A program made the position numbers and the translations under genes. Below are positions 9,881-22,211 of a stretch of 64,000 bases of DNA, piece after piece. The stretch covers positions 13,282,001 through 13,346,000 of the forward strand of contig OY997588.1 of the NCBI GenBank assembly GCA_963921825.1, given 5' to 3'. Each line of letters begins with the position of its first letter. Within the stretch, counting starts at the first letter, position 1. Source of the stretch: Erodium maritimum (lineage: Eukaryota > Streptophyta > Magnoliopsida > Geraniales > Geraniaceae). The notes under the pieces are model-generated. The model saw nothing but the letters and a program-made list of their open reading frames with translations. It was not told the origin of the DNA and searched no databases.

Positions 9881-11120
9881 TTGTTCATCACTTTGATCTC
9901 TTGTGAAGATGAAGTACCCTGTTATTATCGTATGCTCTGGTAAATGGTAATTAACTCTCATTGATCAACTATTTTGTGCAAGGGTAGGTTAGCGCCAAAA
10001 CATACTATGTACAAAGTTGGATCCTGGGTTATGAAACTCTTAGCACTTCGCTTGTTATAGGAAATCGTTCTCGTAGTCATTGAATGTCTGCAGTTCTGGC
10101 AGATTTCATATGTGTTGCATTATAGTTACTGACATGATCACAGAGCCTTAAATTGCGTGAGGAGTTTTGCAGAAGGGGATGGATTCATTCCTTGAGCTCA
10201 CAATTTGAACAGTCAAATTCTGCAGAGTGTACAGAGTTTTGGATAAAACTCAAAAGCTGAGACACTTCCAGAAATGAAACAAGGTGATAAGGTTGGCTCG
10301 GTGTAGGAGACAACCTGCATTACAAGTCAGCACTTGCAGACAGACACAGAGGTATCCTAAGTAAGCAATGTTTTTGAATACTATGATTCAGTTACTGCAT
10401 ACATATGCCTAATTGGTCAATCCGCCTTTATTGACTGAGAAACTACAGTCAATAATTTCCGTCCACTTGTTGTGTAGGGTTCTAATGTTTTCAAATTAAA
10501 TGCATGAAGAAGAAGAATGGAATGCATAAGATATTTTTCAACTGCAATTCATGCCTAATTTTAAAGGACGACTTTTGGTGTTTGTTTCAACCAGCAGCTT
10601 TGATGAGATAAGCAGACTAATCTCACCATGACAACGCTTTGATTTTCGATTATGATGTGATTGAATCGACCTTTTGTTATTCCTCTAGATGTTCATTGAT
10701 TCGTATACATGTACTCTGCTACCTACAATATCTGAGAGGTACAACTCTAAATTACTATTTTCTTTACATAATTATTTAGTACAATGAATCGTTCTGATGT
10801 ATTATTTTGAGTCTGGCTCTATATTTCTGGCCACGAAATTGCATGAAGGTTTTTATAATGGGGAGCGACCGGACATGAAATAAACAGAGATCTGGTTCAT
10901 TCAGCTGACTTCGGGCCATTCTTGGCCCAACTTTGCTGGAATCTGTCGGTCACTACCTGTTGGGACTTGATAGATCATTGCCTTACTCTACTTTTTGCCG
11001 TCCAAAATTTAGTTTATTACGGTATTTTTTTATTTGGATTATATTGATGAAAAATATGTCAAGGAGAAACTTGTCCATCTAAATATTATTTGAACGTTAT
11101 TTAGATTGAACTAAAGAGCA
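9881..11120. other. intergenic, no gene seen
   Basis: There are no long open frames, no protein similarity and no repeat with clear ends. It is ordinary AT-rich spacer. Confidence 0.6.
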
Positions 11121-11130
11121 TACATAAATA

Positions 11131-12247
11131 GAGGAAAAATCAAATAGAAATCACTACTTAACGTAAAAACCGTGTGAACCAATCCAAGTCATTCATTTTA
11201 AGAATAGATGGATGAGATGCAATTGAGTTGTTGACTTGCAAAAAAAAACAGCACTTTTTAGTAAGTGATAAGGGCTTTTTAGTAAAACCATCATTTTTTT
11301 TATCAATTCACTAATTTAATTTTTCCCGCTTCGTTTGAACTCCGATTGGTTTCAAACTTGCGTCATTAGTTTTATTTTTTCAAGGGCTTTCTATGAAGAT
11401 CAATCATGAATATATTTTGAAGCACGAAAAAAAATTATTTCGGGGCTGGTTTTTTTTAAAAAAAGTTAAGTCTGGGTAATTTTTATCAACACTATACACT
11501 GGGTTTATCACTGGGTTTATCAACACTATACACTGGATTTATCAACACTGAACACTAGTTTTATCACCTCATTTTCCAAAATCGAACATGATTTTTATCA
11601 CATCATCACATGTTTTTTTATGAACACTAAGCACTAGTTTTATCAACACTAAACACTATATTTATCATTAAATTACATGTGTTTTTATCATCCCATCACA
11701 TTTTTTTTATCAACACTAAACTCTAGTTTATCACCCTTATTTTTAATTGAACATGATTTTTATCACCTCATTATCTGTTTTTTATCACCCTAGTTGATGT
11801 TTTTTTTATCAACATTTAGCACTAGTTTGATACCCCGATATAAAAAAATTATTAGTAAAGATTTATCAACACTGAACATTGTTTTTATCACCCCCAATAT
11901 AACTTTTTATTTTCGTGCTTCAGAATATATTCATGACTGATCTTGATTTAAAGCCATTGGAAAAATAAAAATATTGGCGCAAGTTTGAAGCTAATCAGAG
12001 TTCAAACAAATCGAAAAATATTAAATTAGTGAATTGGTTAAGAAAAAAAATGGACACTTGTCCACATGACACCATGCTATTACAATTATGCCCTTGCTTA
12101 TGTGAGAAATGATGAAAGTGACGTGAATTTGAGTGGAATTGGGGTGATGATGTGGCGTCATGGTGAAGGTTAAATCTTAGGTGTGTGTGGCTTGGATTGG
12201 TTCACACAGTTTTTAGGATAAGAGAAGTTTCTAGCAGATTTCTCCTC
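11131..12247. mobile_element. Mutator-type long-inverted-repeat element with internal minisatellite (1.1 kb)
   Basis: The ends GAGGAAAAATC (left) and GAGGAGAAATC (right, inverted) start arms of about 300 bp. The arms include GTGTGAACCAATCCAAG at each side, and further in TTCAAACTTGCG plus ATGAATATATT.TGAAGCACG. A perfect 10-bp direct repeat TACATAAATA flanks the element (11121-11130 and 12248-12257). The 430-bp centre (about 11480-11910) is a degenerate tandem array of TTTATCAACACTAAACACTA-like units. No transposase is present, so it is non-autonomous. Confidence 0.82.
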
Positions 12248-12292
12248 TACATAAATATATGAAATAATTAAATTAACAAAAGAGACTACTAA

Positions 12293-13184
12293 GGCTCTAC
12301 TAGGGTTTTGAGAGGCTGCCGCCGTCCACTCTCCATGGCTATGGCTATGGCAATTGCCATAGCCTATGTCATGGGTTTTCTCCTCTCTTCTTCTCATCCT
12401 CTCCTTTGCACTTTCCCTTTGCATCCTGGGAAACTTTTTCCTGTTAGGGCTTCTTTCTAACCGTTCTTAGCCACCGCGACATAGGCCGTCTCCTGCGACC
12501 AACAGAGTACCTCCCGATCTGCTTTGGTCTCCCCTCTGCCCCAGGGGTTTCCGTCTCTACAACCGCCTTCCTTTATGTTGCTGTCGTCGTCCATGAAGTC
12601 GCCAGCACCCCTGTTGTTGTCGCTGCCTCGGATGTTGCCGCCGTCTTTGATGTCACAACCATCCCTAGAGATGTCACAGGTGTTGCAGCAGCCGACACGT
12701 CCTTCTCCCTAACCTCCACCCCTGTAGCCGCCTCGCCCCCTTTCACGATTATGGCTCTGGCTAATCGAAAGGGTCTCATTCATGTTGTTTGAGTTTGTCT
12801 TTGCAGGATCACTGTCTACCACTCAGAGTAACATGGAATTCTCCAGGGAGGGGAGCATCGGGACTGGCCCGACGATGTGTTGCCTCCCCCATCACTTTTA
12901 CTGCCGAATGTCCCTCTGGATCTCCGGTACTTCTTACCTCTCCGCCTCTTTCATTTACCCTTGTGGCATCACAAAATACCGCTGTGTCGGTTATGATATT
13001 CATATTCTGTCCTTGCCCAAGGGGCACCAATTCAAAACCGTCGAGGACGGTTCTACTGTGAAAAGAATAGCGAACATTCTTAAATGTTCTTACCTTGTTC
13101 TTCGTGGTCAGATAGTCTCTGATGCACTTTATTGTAATTACACAATTTGATTAATAAAATTCCTTACCTTTCGCTAAAAAAAAC
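12293..13184 (+). mobile_element. L1-type retroposon copy with 18-bp target duplication
   Basis: An 18-bp direct repeat AACAAAAGAGACTACTAA flanks the insert exactly (12275-12292 and 13185-13202), and the right end has a short A-rich tail after TTCCTTACCTTTCGCT. These are marks of target-primed reverse transcription. The last 200 bp (ACCGTCGAGGACGGTTCTAC, then TTCTTCGTGGTCAGATAGTC) match the minus-strand copy at 17011-17372, so both come from one family, probably the 3' end of a LINE. The GC-rich 5' part has only short open frames and no recognisable domain. Confidence 0.75.
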
Positions 13185-13367
13185 AACAAAAGAGACTACT
13201 AAAAATTTCTAAAAGAGTCTAAGAGACTAGATTTCTCTCTAAGTATTAGTGTTTTTTCAGTCGTTGCAGCACAACTCACAACCACCATGGCTTCTCCTTC
13301 TGTCGTTGTTGTCGCCCTGACCACACTTGTTGCCTCCAACCCTCTTCATCCAAGCGAAGAGTCTGTC

Positions 13368-16206
13368 TGTCACGCCCCAAATCCGGCGTTGACCGGACTC
13401 GAGACGTGACCTGAGTTGAAATAATTAAGCATCATAAAAGATAAGTAAAGGTTCCAACATCTCGATAAACTCCGTCAAAACGACATATCGGTAGGTAGGT
13501 TAAAACAACGTGAGTCGCAGCTCATCATAAATAGTCAAAAGTATACCCACATAAGGAACCAACACAATTCTAATGGTAACCCGAAGAGTCCCAAAGCTCC
13601 CTAGCCTCGGCCTCTCTAGACATCCGGTACTCCTGTAAAACAGTTAGAAACCAAGGGGGGTGAGCTGACGCTCCGTAGGGAAAACCTTAAGTTAAAGATG
13701 AACTGTCTACAAATATAACCCGAACGACAGGAAGAGAGAACACATAAGGAAGTGATAAGAATAAGAAATAATTGCAACAACGTAAAGGATCCAAATAACA
13801 GTGACATAAATAAATTCATAACGAATAATTTAAAGGGCGAATAATAATAAACTGGGAAATATTAGTATCTTGCCAATCACTTGCTTTCTCAAGCCTCTGA
13901 TCCATGAATAGATTCTGGGATCACCTCGGTTCCCATAACCCGATCCACCAGAGTATCCACATCACATCAGATTTTCCCTCGGTCCATAGGAGGTACATGC
14001 ACCGGGGCACCGAACTAGTTCGGAACTGCCACCTAAGGACCATATGTCATAGGGGACCAAGTAGTGCACCCACTGGGATGCAGTTCCTCGGGATGAAACT
14101 ATAAGTAATCCTTTCCCCGCAGGGTAAAATGTCCAGTTGCCCGCAGGCCCAATGATCCATGCCCCGCAGGGTCCCATAACCAATTGCCCGCAGGCCCAAT
14201 AATCAACGCCCCGCAGGGTCCCATAACCAATACTCTCACACTCTAAAACGCGGTCACTAACTCCCTGTAACTGTCCAACTCCAACCACCTCAACGGCACC
14301 GGATTACCCCCCCCCCCCCCCCCGGTGTAGTACTGAATCAGGCAAACCAACGGACAAACCAATAAACGAGCATGCATTCAAGAATATAAGAACCAGTATA
14401 AATGGGTCACCAGTCAACGCTCAACAGATCACACTCCCATCATAATCAAGACATCCAAAACACTCCAAACTTACCGTATACTTACCTGTCACGAACAAGC
14501 GGTACATCGATCACCTGATTGTGCCCCGTGGCACAACCAGTCATACTCGATCATCCGTTCAATCAACGATTATATTAACATAAATACTCAATCAATTAAG
14601 TGGTACTCAACAAATCAATCAACAAATGAACAATTAATTAGCATTCAATCGTACGAGCTACTCTAGTTTCATTAGACTCTTAGGTTAACCGAGCAATTAG
14701 CAACCAAGCATGCGAACCTAACACACAACTAATCCGAGAGCTCTTCACAGCCTCTCTACCAGTCAATCAATTTCCCAAGTATTGAAAGCACACTTCACTA
14801 ATTATCATCGTCCTAACATGCATACTAGACTTATCCGATTATTAGTAATTGAAAAACGGTTAATCTAGTTATTCGCATCCTATAGGCAAAAGTAAGACGT
14901 TTCCGATTATATTATCCTGATCATGCATTCTAAGCGGTAAGTAAGTAATTAAAGCTTTCCCTACCTTGCGGTCTTCCTACGAACAAATACTCCTATCAAC
15001 AGCTGTCCGGCTCGCCTCGTCACCTCGGCGGAGTCCCAGCTACGAATCTGGGTTTACACACAAGCGATCCAGAATCAGATCGGGTCCTGACTACCCAGTT
15101 CTTTAAATTAACAGGTTTTCATTTCAGTGGATTAAACCGTTTAATCTGATAAAAACCGACTTAGTCTCAAGTGTCGTTTTAAATCGATTTTAAATTTAAT
15201 TAACAATTTAGTCCCAAACGGTCCGTATCCGATCCAGTCCCGGAGTTAGGCCCGAGTCCGGACCCGAAGATCAGAGTCAGTCCGGGCCATGGCCCAGGCC
15301 AGATTCGAGCCCAAGGCCCAAATCCTGCCCAGGCCAAGGCCCAGCTGAGCTCCGAGCCCGAGCCCAAGGTCTCGTCCTTGTCTGGTCTGCTGACGGTGGC
15401 GTTGGCTGAGGTCAGGTTTCCGGCGACTCCGGCGGCGGTGGTGACGGGGTTTCGACAGCGGGTTCTCGGCGACGGTTGGGTTGCCAGAGGTTCGGGACTC
15501 GATGAGGACGATGGTTGGGGCGAGGTCGGAACTTTCCCGGCCAGATCTGACGGCCAAAAAGGCTCGCCGGCGACGCGAATCGTAGATCTGGAGCTCGGAG
15601 AGTTCCGACGACGCTCCCGACCCTCGCTGACCCCAAAGGAGCCCGAAGCTCTTCGAATCGAAGCGAGAAGGAAGGGGAAAAAGGGACGGAGCGGTTAGGG
15701 GCGACTCACCGTTGAAGCCTTTCCTGAATCGGCACGGTGGCGTTCGTCTCGCCGGCGGCGGTCTCGAATCGAGGGGGAAGAGGACGAGTGGGGCTTCTGG
15801 GTTTCTGGTACGACGGGTAGAAGAAAACGGCGAAGAAGAAGAGGACGGGGGGTGCGAGGTCGGAGAAGAAGAAGGGACGGTGGCCGGGGAAGGAGAGTGG
15901 GAACGGCGGCGGCGGGTTTTTGGGTCGTCGGGAGAGGGAGACGAGGTCTCGCCTCGGGAGTGGTGCGCGGAAATGAGGCTGAAGCGGCGAGGGACGGGTT
16001 TTAAGGGTAGGGTTTCGGGGTAGACGGGCCTTGGGCCGGTCCTGGTGCGCGTGGGTAACGGGCCTGGTCTGGCTCGGCCCAAAACCGAGTCCGATCAGGC
16101 CCAAGCCTGAAACACCTTTTTTTTTTTTTAACAAACTCGATACAAAAACAACCCTCTAAGTACCGGTTTGCACTTTAAAACCTTTTTTAACCAACTGGGT
16201 TTTACA
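13368..16206. mobile_element. solo LTR of a long-LTR retrotransposon (2.84 kb)
   Basis: It begins TGTCACGCCCCAAATCC, ends AACTGGGTTTTACA, and is flanked by a perfect 5-bp duplication CTGTC (13363-13367 and 16207-16211). It has no partner LTR, no primer-binding site and no retroviral coding domain, so it is a solo LTR. A second copy of the same family lies at 29943-33001. Inside are short tandem motifs around CCCGCAGG (14115-14220), a run of 17 C (14307-14323), and a GC-rich last 900 bp with proline-rich open frames that match no known protein. The two copies differ at many sites, so both insertions are not recent. Confidence 0.85.
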
Positions 16207-16354
16207 CTGTCCCCCCTCCGCCCATCCCGACATCGTCTTTCCCTTAGGTCTCGTGCCTTTCACTTGTCATTCAGGGTTACAACGAAAATGTAACCCTAAT
16301 TTCTCAACGAGAGACAATCGAGAGGGACGGAAAGTGGATCTCCCCTCCAATTTT

Positions 16355-16480
16355 TTGATGATGTTATCCTTTAATACAAAGTAATATATTTTCCTAAAAT
16401 CAAAAGAGAATGGAAAATTGATGATGTTATCCTTTAATACAAAGTAATATATTTTCCTAAAATCAAAAGAGAATGGAAAC
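16355..16480. repeat. exact 63-bp tandem duplication
   Basis: The block beginning TTGATGATGTTATCC at 16355 is repeated, without visible change, from 16418. Two copies only. It lies just beyond the solo LTR in noncoding DNA. Confidence 0.85.
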
Positions 16481-17010
16481 AAAGAAGTCAAAAGGATAGC
16501 AAATAATTGGGAGGAGATGCCCGTAGCACATGGAGATGGTGGCCATGTTTAATTTAAATAGTTCCATTAATGTTCCGAACCTATATCAATATCACACATC
16601 AAAACTAGTTATTGCCGCTACATTTTCATGTGCACCTCACATGCTTTTCAGCTCCTTGTCTTTTAGCTTATTTACGCAAATCAACATCAATTAAAACATC
16701 TCCTCCTTTCCTTCCCAATCTCCTTTTCCAAATACACCCCAATCATTTCAAACATTTCCCTTTTAATTACACAATTCAAATCATACTTCCAGACCCTAGT
16801 AAAATAGGTTTCTATTTTTCAAAACCGCTTTCAGAAATAATTGATTATTTTGAAATCACAACTTAAAATGTACAATGTAATTGACAGGATATTATTGCCT
16901 TCATTTTTATAATTTGTCACACTTTTCTTGCTCTCCTCCTCATGCACTAGAATTTATTTGAGTATAATAGTCCTTCAAACAAAATAACTTATTGTTCTTA
17001 TGATTTTTTT

Positions 17011-17372
17011 TGAGCGGAAGGTGTAGTTTTCATTAATCAGAGACTTTTTGACCACGAAGAATAGACATAGAACATTTAAAATAACTCGCTACTCTTTTCA
17101 CAATAGAACCATCCTCGACGGTATTGAATGGGGTGCCATAAAAGTGAAACACTAAACTAAGCGAAGTTTACTACGGCTGCTCAAGGTCTTGCCTAAACGC
17201 TGCATGCACATTACAGTATGACCGAACCTGCTATCATCCACTTCTACGGGAGACAAAGCTCTTCCTAGGGACCCCTCCCAGGCCCAGTCCCTAGAACACT
17301 GGATTCCTTTCGTCATTGAAGTCTGAAAAAATAAAAAACACCCACTCGATTAGTCAGATCCATAAACTCGGC
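17011..17372 (-). mobile_element. 5'-truncated L1-type retroposon (362 bp)
   Basis: On the minus strand the copy ends ACTACACCTTCCGCTC followed by an A-run. It is flanked by an 18-bp direct repeat TGTTCTTATGATTTTTTT (16993-17010 and 17373-17390), part of which overlaps the tail. The body shares CGTCGAGGAYGGTTCTAYTGTG and TTCTTCGTGGTC blocks with the plus-strand retroposon ending at 13184. No coding capacity remains. Confidence 0.72.
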
Positions 17373-17390
17373 TGTTCTTATGATTTTTTT

Positions 17391-18090
17391 GATACATAGT
17401 TTTACGGTCTTTCAAATTATTTTAAATCCACAAGCGGAAAGCATTTTTTTGTTCTGAACAATAGAATTGATGCGACATTGTACCTTTTACCTAGGTTACG
17501 TTACTATTTGTTTCGAAAAGGATGTTACATTACTTAATAATGAGTTTATTTTTATAAATAACATTTGTCACACTCTTCTCGTTTTTATATTACACAAATA
17601 CGACAATTATTTTGAATATATTTTGCTTGATTACGAATTAAAGTGTTCGGTCACATGGAAAGTAAAAAAGAGGGAAAATGAAAAGTCAGTGTAATGTAAC
17701 CTACTTTATATTTCTTTGTATCATCTTGCTCCGCAGTCTCTTTCCGATTCCATAAATGTCCCTACAGCCTACAGCAATTCATTGCTTCGTTTAAGGAGGG
17801 TAATGCTGAGGTGGCACTCGTGTATCTCACCGGTGCCACGTGGCTCCTTCCTTTTCGTGGCTTTCGTCCGGTAATTAGGTGGGTTTGACCGTGCCATGTT
17901 TTCGGACATCAATTACGGTTACTTCAGTTAACTGCTCCACGGAATATCAGGAGGGCCTGACATCGAACCATTGCACCTTAATGTATTTACTTTTTTTAAC
18001 GATTAATAAGTTACTATGTAACGTGGTAACAAATAAAGCAACTTTATGTCTTCTGGATCCTTCAATTTCGCAACTTTAACACATTATTTA
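17391..18090. other. intergenic, no gene seen
   Basis: AT-rich spacer without a supported coding frame or bounded repeat. Confidence 0.5.
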
Positions 18091-18389
18091 GAGCACCCAC
18101 AGTCGTGGACGGTAGGCCGCTGGCGAGGAGAAACCAGGAGGAGGCGGGGAGCTGGCGAGGAAGAGGCGAGGAGGTCGCTGGCGAGGAGTGCTGGCTAGGA
18201 GCTTAAGGCCGGCACTTATCGCCGGCGAGAAGCAAAATGTGAATAAAAAGGGCTTTTATCGCCGGCGGGGAGCACTTACCACTGTAGCTCGCTGGCTGGA
18301 AGTGCTGGCTAGAAGATTAAAAATTAATATTATAAACCATCTCGCCAACGCCATCTCGCCGGCTGCCGACGAGATGGTTGTGGATGCTC
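18091..18389. mobile_element. Tourist-type (PIF/Harbinger) MITE, 299 bp
   Basis: The left end GAGCACCCACAGTCGTGG and the right end, inverted GAGCATCCACAACCATCTC, are flanked by the 3-bp duplication TTA (18088-18090 and 18390-18392). The interior is rich in GCTGGCGAGGAG and GCCGGCGAGAAGC motifs. It is the same family as 63566-63846, and its termini resemble those of the Harbinger element at 2498-4520, its plausible source of transposase. Confidence 0.85.
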
Positions 18390-19169
18390 TTAGTTTCATT
18401 TCGTAACAATATTAAACTTTGTCGGTTGTTACTCTTTTTAAAAGACTTGAGATATTAGAAACTGTGCTCTCATACCATTATCTACATTGACACAAGTAAA
18501 TGACGTGCTCGTCCAATTCATAATGGTAAAGATCTTTGTTAGTTTAACAAGTTATTACAAAAATATAATTTAGAAAGAACTTCATGTCACCTCGTTGTAC
18601 TAAAGTCAAACATCAAATCATAACTCACATATATGAAACGTATCAGATAGTAACGGTTTTTATCTTATTAATTCTCAAAAAGTATCAAAATCTGTTAAGT
18701 GTGACTAACGCCGTGAAATACCAGTTACATGCTCTAAAATTTTCCTAAAATGGAAACTTCAACTTTTCGTTTATTCTCAAATCATAACGTACACATTTTG
18801 TTTATTCTTAAATCCTAACGTAAACTTTTTCGTTATTTTCAAATCATAACTCTGAACTATCAACTTTTCTTGTTACTTACTAAATGGCCGTTAAACTTTT
18901 GGATGGAAAATGCGGTCAACGTTACTATATGACAATTTACATTTGCTTGGGTTATGATTTAGTAATAAACGAAAGGTGGAGGTTAGGACATGGAGTAACC
19001 CCTACAATTTATTCAAGTTTAGGACACTATTTTGACAAAATAGGTATGTTTAAATTTTGATTATGTATACTACACGATAAAGAGTAGTACCATGTCATTT
19101 TGTTTTATCTGCCTTAGCCTAGCTGAGTATATGAAATGAAAGGTAATGAAGGTGGCGAATTTTATTTAT
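18390..19169. other. intergenic with a short direct repeat
   Basis: Three loose copies of about 32 bp (TTCGTTTATTCTCAAATCATAACG-like, shown here only in outline) lie at about 18763-18850. Nothing else is recognised. Confidence 0.45.
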
Positions 19170-19666
19170 GGGTTAATTGTTGAAACTTACCCTTATGTAT
19201 TGGTCACGAACACTATGCTACCCTCCTTTTCAAAATGATATTTGCGCTACATTATCTATTGGTCACGCGATTACGTTAGGAAAAATAGACAGTAAAATGC
19301 CGTTTTTTTCCATTCCGTTAGTCATATGACCTCAAGTGTCATATAATGGATGGTAAAATGACATTTTTTCCTTCATTATTTGACTTTTATACATTTTATA
19401 AGGAACATTATCATTGCACCCTCGTTGTTGTTCCTTATAAGATATATAGAGGTCAAATACTTAAGGGAAAAAAACATCATTTTACCATCATTATATGACA
19501 CTTGAGGTCATATGACTAACAGAATGGAAAAAACGGCATTTTACCGTCTATTTTTCCTAACGTAATCGCGTGACCAATAGATAAGGTAGCGCAAATATCA
19601 TTTTGAAAAGGAGGGTAGCATAGTGTTCGTGACCAATACATAAGGGTAAGTTTCAACAATTAACCC
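19170..19666. mobile_element. foldback Mutator-type MITE, near-perfect hairpin (497 bp)
   Basis: Almost the whole element is an inverted repeat. The left arm starts GGGTTAATTGTTGAAACTTA and the right arm ends with its inverse; the arms run about 235-245 bp each, with a short loop near 19425. Flanks are the identical 9-bp duplication TTTATTTAT (19161-19169 and 19667-19675). There is no coding capacity. A transcript through it would fold into a long double-stranded stem. Confidence 0.85.
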
Positions 19667-19949
19667 TTTATTTATTATACTAATTGATAGTAACAAAAAT
19701 TAAGTCAAGGGCCATGGACTTCAGAATATGTCCAAGATTTTGTAGATTTTGGATGGTTTTAGATTCGTAAGAAGAGTTTAGTTTACATCTAAACAAGATA
19801 AGACAATATAGCGTACTAGGATTTGAAATAAAAAAAATATAAAAACATTGAAAATAAAAAGAACAAGATCGAAGTTGCTTAAAGAGCCTTAAGAAAACTT
19901 GCATATGTGAGTGTGATTGTTCGACTGCCGCCTAGTAGATCATGTTTTT

Positions 19950-20340
19950 AGAATTGACTGGGATGCTCGTCTTGATTCGCCGGGGTAACCTGACCTGGGG
20001 TGACGTGGAACGAGCACCATCTTACCATCCCACCCCTTGGATCCCAATTCCACTGGCTGAATAGCTCCGGAGCCTTCTTCAGCTGTTTTCATCTGGTGCC
20101 CGTCACATGAAAGACGACAACGATGGAGAAAGACGAGACTCAAAACTGACGTTCACCAGAGAGGCGACACCCAAAACCAAGTCTTCGACGGATATTCATG
20201 GCTTTTACTAGCCTTACATGGATATCCTTAGCTCTCACCATGGAGAAGAAAATACTAGACGACTTTAAGGGGTTGAAAGATCTTGCACGAAAAAGAAAAT
20301 CTAAGACCAAATAATTTTTTAGACTCCTACTCTCTAATCT
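19950..20340 (-). repeat. dispersed repeat, copy 1
   Basis: It aligns with 23030-23450 through a shared string of short blocks: GGTAACCTGACCTggGGT, CTTACCATCCCACC, GGATCCCAA, CTGGCTGAATAGCTC, CCTTCTTCAG and AGACGACAACGA. The likely orientation is minus because similar sequence reads ATGGCTTC..GTCGTTGTTGTC downstream on that strand in the other copy. It is probably the 5' part of a LINE or a noncoding retroposon. Ends were not defined. Confidence 0.5.
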
Positions 20341-21146
20341 CTACTTTAGTTTAATGAAGGTGATTTTCAAGTTATGGTTTATGTATATAAAATGTAATCT
20401 TTTAAATATTGAATAACAACTTAAAAATAAATTCACTTGATTTTTATGTTACATAAAATAATTAAGATTTTTTATATTCATAATTTGTTCGATGCTTTAA
20501 ATCAAGAGTTAATTTGATGATAAAAATTAAGATGCTAGAAAGTTGTGATTAAATATGATAATTACCATTGAAATAGAGGGTTACATACCATGTTATGAAT
20601 TATTTGTACTATAAGTGCTATGATTATTAGTGTTACGTAAGGCACATCAATGTCAAGTAACTGCAATGGCTACATACCATACCAAGGTAAGCATATAAGT
20701 AGCCAGTTTTGTTTTTATTATTATTAGTGCTAATAGTACAACACTGGTGAAGCCTTTTTTTAAGTATTTAATTTAAAGCTATATGTGAAGATTCAATTAT
20801 CAATTTAAGAATCAGGACCTGACATTACTTAGGTTGAACATCTCAAATGAACTCACAAATCGCAAATCGTAGGATCAAAGGCAAAGACGCTGAGTGGGAT
20901 CCATCAACGGACGTGGATGGCTCAACTGCAACGGAGAGATTGTATCCGTCATAGGTTTTGATTTTGCCTAAAAACAGAGCATTAAAATTAACGTGAATTG
21001 TTTTTGTTACCATTGTTAAGAGGAAGCATTTGTACATAAATAAGAGGAGAGAGACGGTTTCATTTTTGAGTCAACGAGGAAGCACTGCTATTTCTACTCT
21101 CTCTCTCTCTTCCTCTGCTTCACCGAACGTTAATTTCGGTATCAAT
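20341..21146. other. spacer and promoter region of the GATL gene
   Basis: AT-rich DNA without a coding frame. The last 120 bp include CATAAATAAG near 21034, a weak TATA candidate, and a CT microsatellite at about 21099-21118 that probably lies in the 5'UTR. Confidence 0.5.
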
Positions 21147-22211
21147 ATGCTTCTCCTCCTACAATGTTTCATGGTCCTCCTCGTCGGCGCCGGCGCCGTC
21201 GCCGGAGCCGACAATCAGGGGTTTAGAGAAGCACCCAAATTCTACAACTCCCGAGATTGTCCGTCTATTGGTCAATACGACCAACCAATTACGGATACGG
21301 AGTTGTTGTCCTTTCAGGACAGCAACATGATCTGCTCCGAACAGGCGGTACACGTGGCGATGACCCTCGACGCCGCCTATCTCCGCGGATCTATGGCGGC
21401 GATCCTCTCTGTTCTTCAGCATTCTTCTTGCCCGGAGAACATCAGGTTCCATTTCGTCGCTTCCGCTTCCACCGACACTGCGGCGCTCCGCCGCACCATC
21501 GCCGGGTCCTTCCCGTACCTCCGATTCCAGGTGTACCCGTTCGACGACTCGGCGGTGGCCGGGCTCATATCGACCTCCATACGCGCCGCCCTCGACTGCC
21601 CGCTCAACTACGCGCGGAACTACCTCGCCGAGATCCTCCCCACCTGCGTCCGCCGCGCCGTGTACTTGGACTCCGATCTGGTCCTCGTCGACGACATTGC
21701 GAAGCTCGCCGCCACCGATCTCGGCGACGGGACCGTCCTCGCGGCGCCAGAGTACTGCAACGCGAATTTCACGGCGTACTTCACACCGACGTTCTGGTCG
21801 AACCCGACCCTCTCCCTGACGTTCGCCGGGAGGAACGCCTGCTACTTCAACACCGGAGTGATGGTGATCGACCTGCGGCGGTGGCGCGACGGCGACTACA
21901 CGACCCAGATCGTGGAGTGGATGGAGCTGCAAAAGCGAATGCGGATCTACGAGCTGGGCTCGCTCCCTCCCTTCTTGCTTGTCTTCGCCGGAAACATAGC
22001 CCCGGTGGATCACCGGTGGAACCAGCACGGCCTCGGCGGCGACAATTTCAGGGGACTCTGCAGAAACTTGCACGCCGGTCCGGTGAGCCTCCTCCATTGG
22101 AGCGGAAAGGGGAAGCCGTGGGCGAGACTGGACGCCAACCGACCGTGTCCTCTCGACGCTCTGTGGGCTCCGTACGACTTGCTCCGATCACCGTACACGC
22201 TTGACTCGTAA
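21147..22211 (+). CDS. GATL: galacturonosyltransferase-like (GATL) family glycosyltransferase 8
   Basis: The intronless 354-residue frame has the usual GATL length. I chose ATG 21147 because it starts directly at a hydrophobic signal peptide or anchor (1-21); the frame is open further up but that part reads as CT-rich 5'UTR. GT8 marks are the YLDSD metal-binding motif (DSD at 175-177), [11 protein letters not shown] (233-243), [10 protein letters not shown] (291-300) and HWSGKGKPW (317-325). One N-glycosylation site is visible (NFT, 207). GATLs act in the Golgi or secretory pathway in pectin or xylan synthesis, probably transferring a uronic acid from a nucleotide sugar; the exact acceptor for this member cannot be read from sequence. 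The coding region is far more GC-rich than its surroundings, so the long frames overlapping it are shadows. Confidence 0.95.
   Translation: MLLLLQCFMVLLVGAGAVAGADNQGFREAPKFYNSRDCPSIGQYDQPITDTELLSFQDSNMICSEQAVHVAMTLDAAYLRGSMAAILSVLQHSSCPENIRFHFVASASTDTAALRRTIAGSFPYLRFQVYPFDDSAVAGLISTSIRAALDCPLNYARNYLAEILPTCVRRAVYLDSDLVLVDDIAKLAATDLGDGTVLAAPEYCNANFTAYFTPTFWSNPTLSLTFAGRNACYFNTGVMVIDLRRWRDGDYTTQIVEWMELQKRMRIYELGSLPPFLLVFAGNIAPVDHRWNQHGLGGDNFRGLCRNLHAGPVSLLHWSGKGKPWARLDANRPCPLDALWAPYDLLRSPYTLDS

Noticed and set aside
12524-13061. Short open frames in the retroposon at 12293-13184
   Set aside because: The exact 18-bp target duplication and A-tail show that this is a retroposed copy; the frames overlap in different phases without a domain.
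15246-16134. Proline/arginine-rich open frames in the GC-rich end of the solo LTR
   Set aside because: They lie in a defined solo LTR and have low-complexity content; the sister LTR has a differently framed version, so coding selection is unlikely.
21159-22204. Open frames of 312 and 315 codons overlapping the GATL gene
   Set aside because: Composition-driven shadows of the GC-rich GATL frame; no domain is visible.
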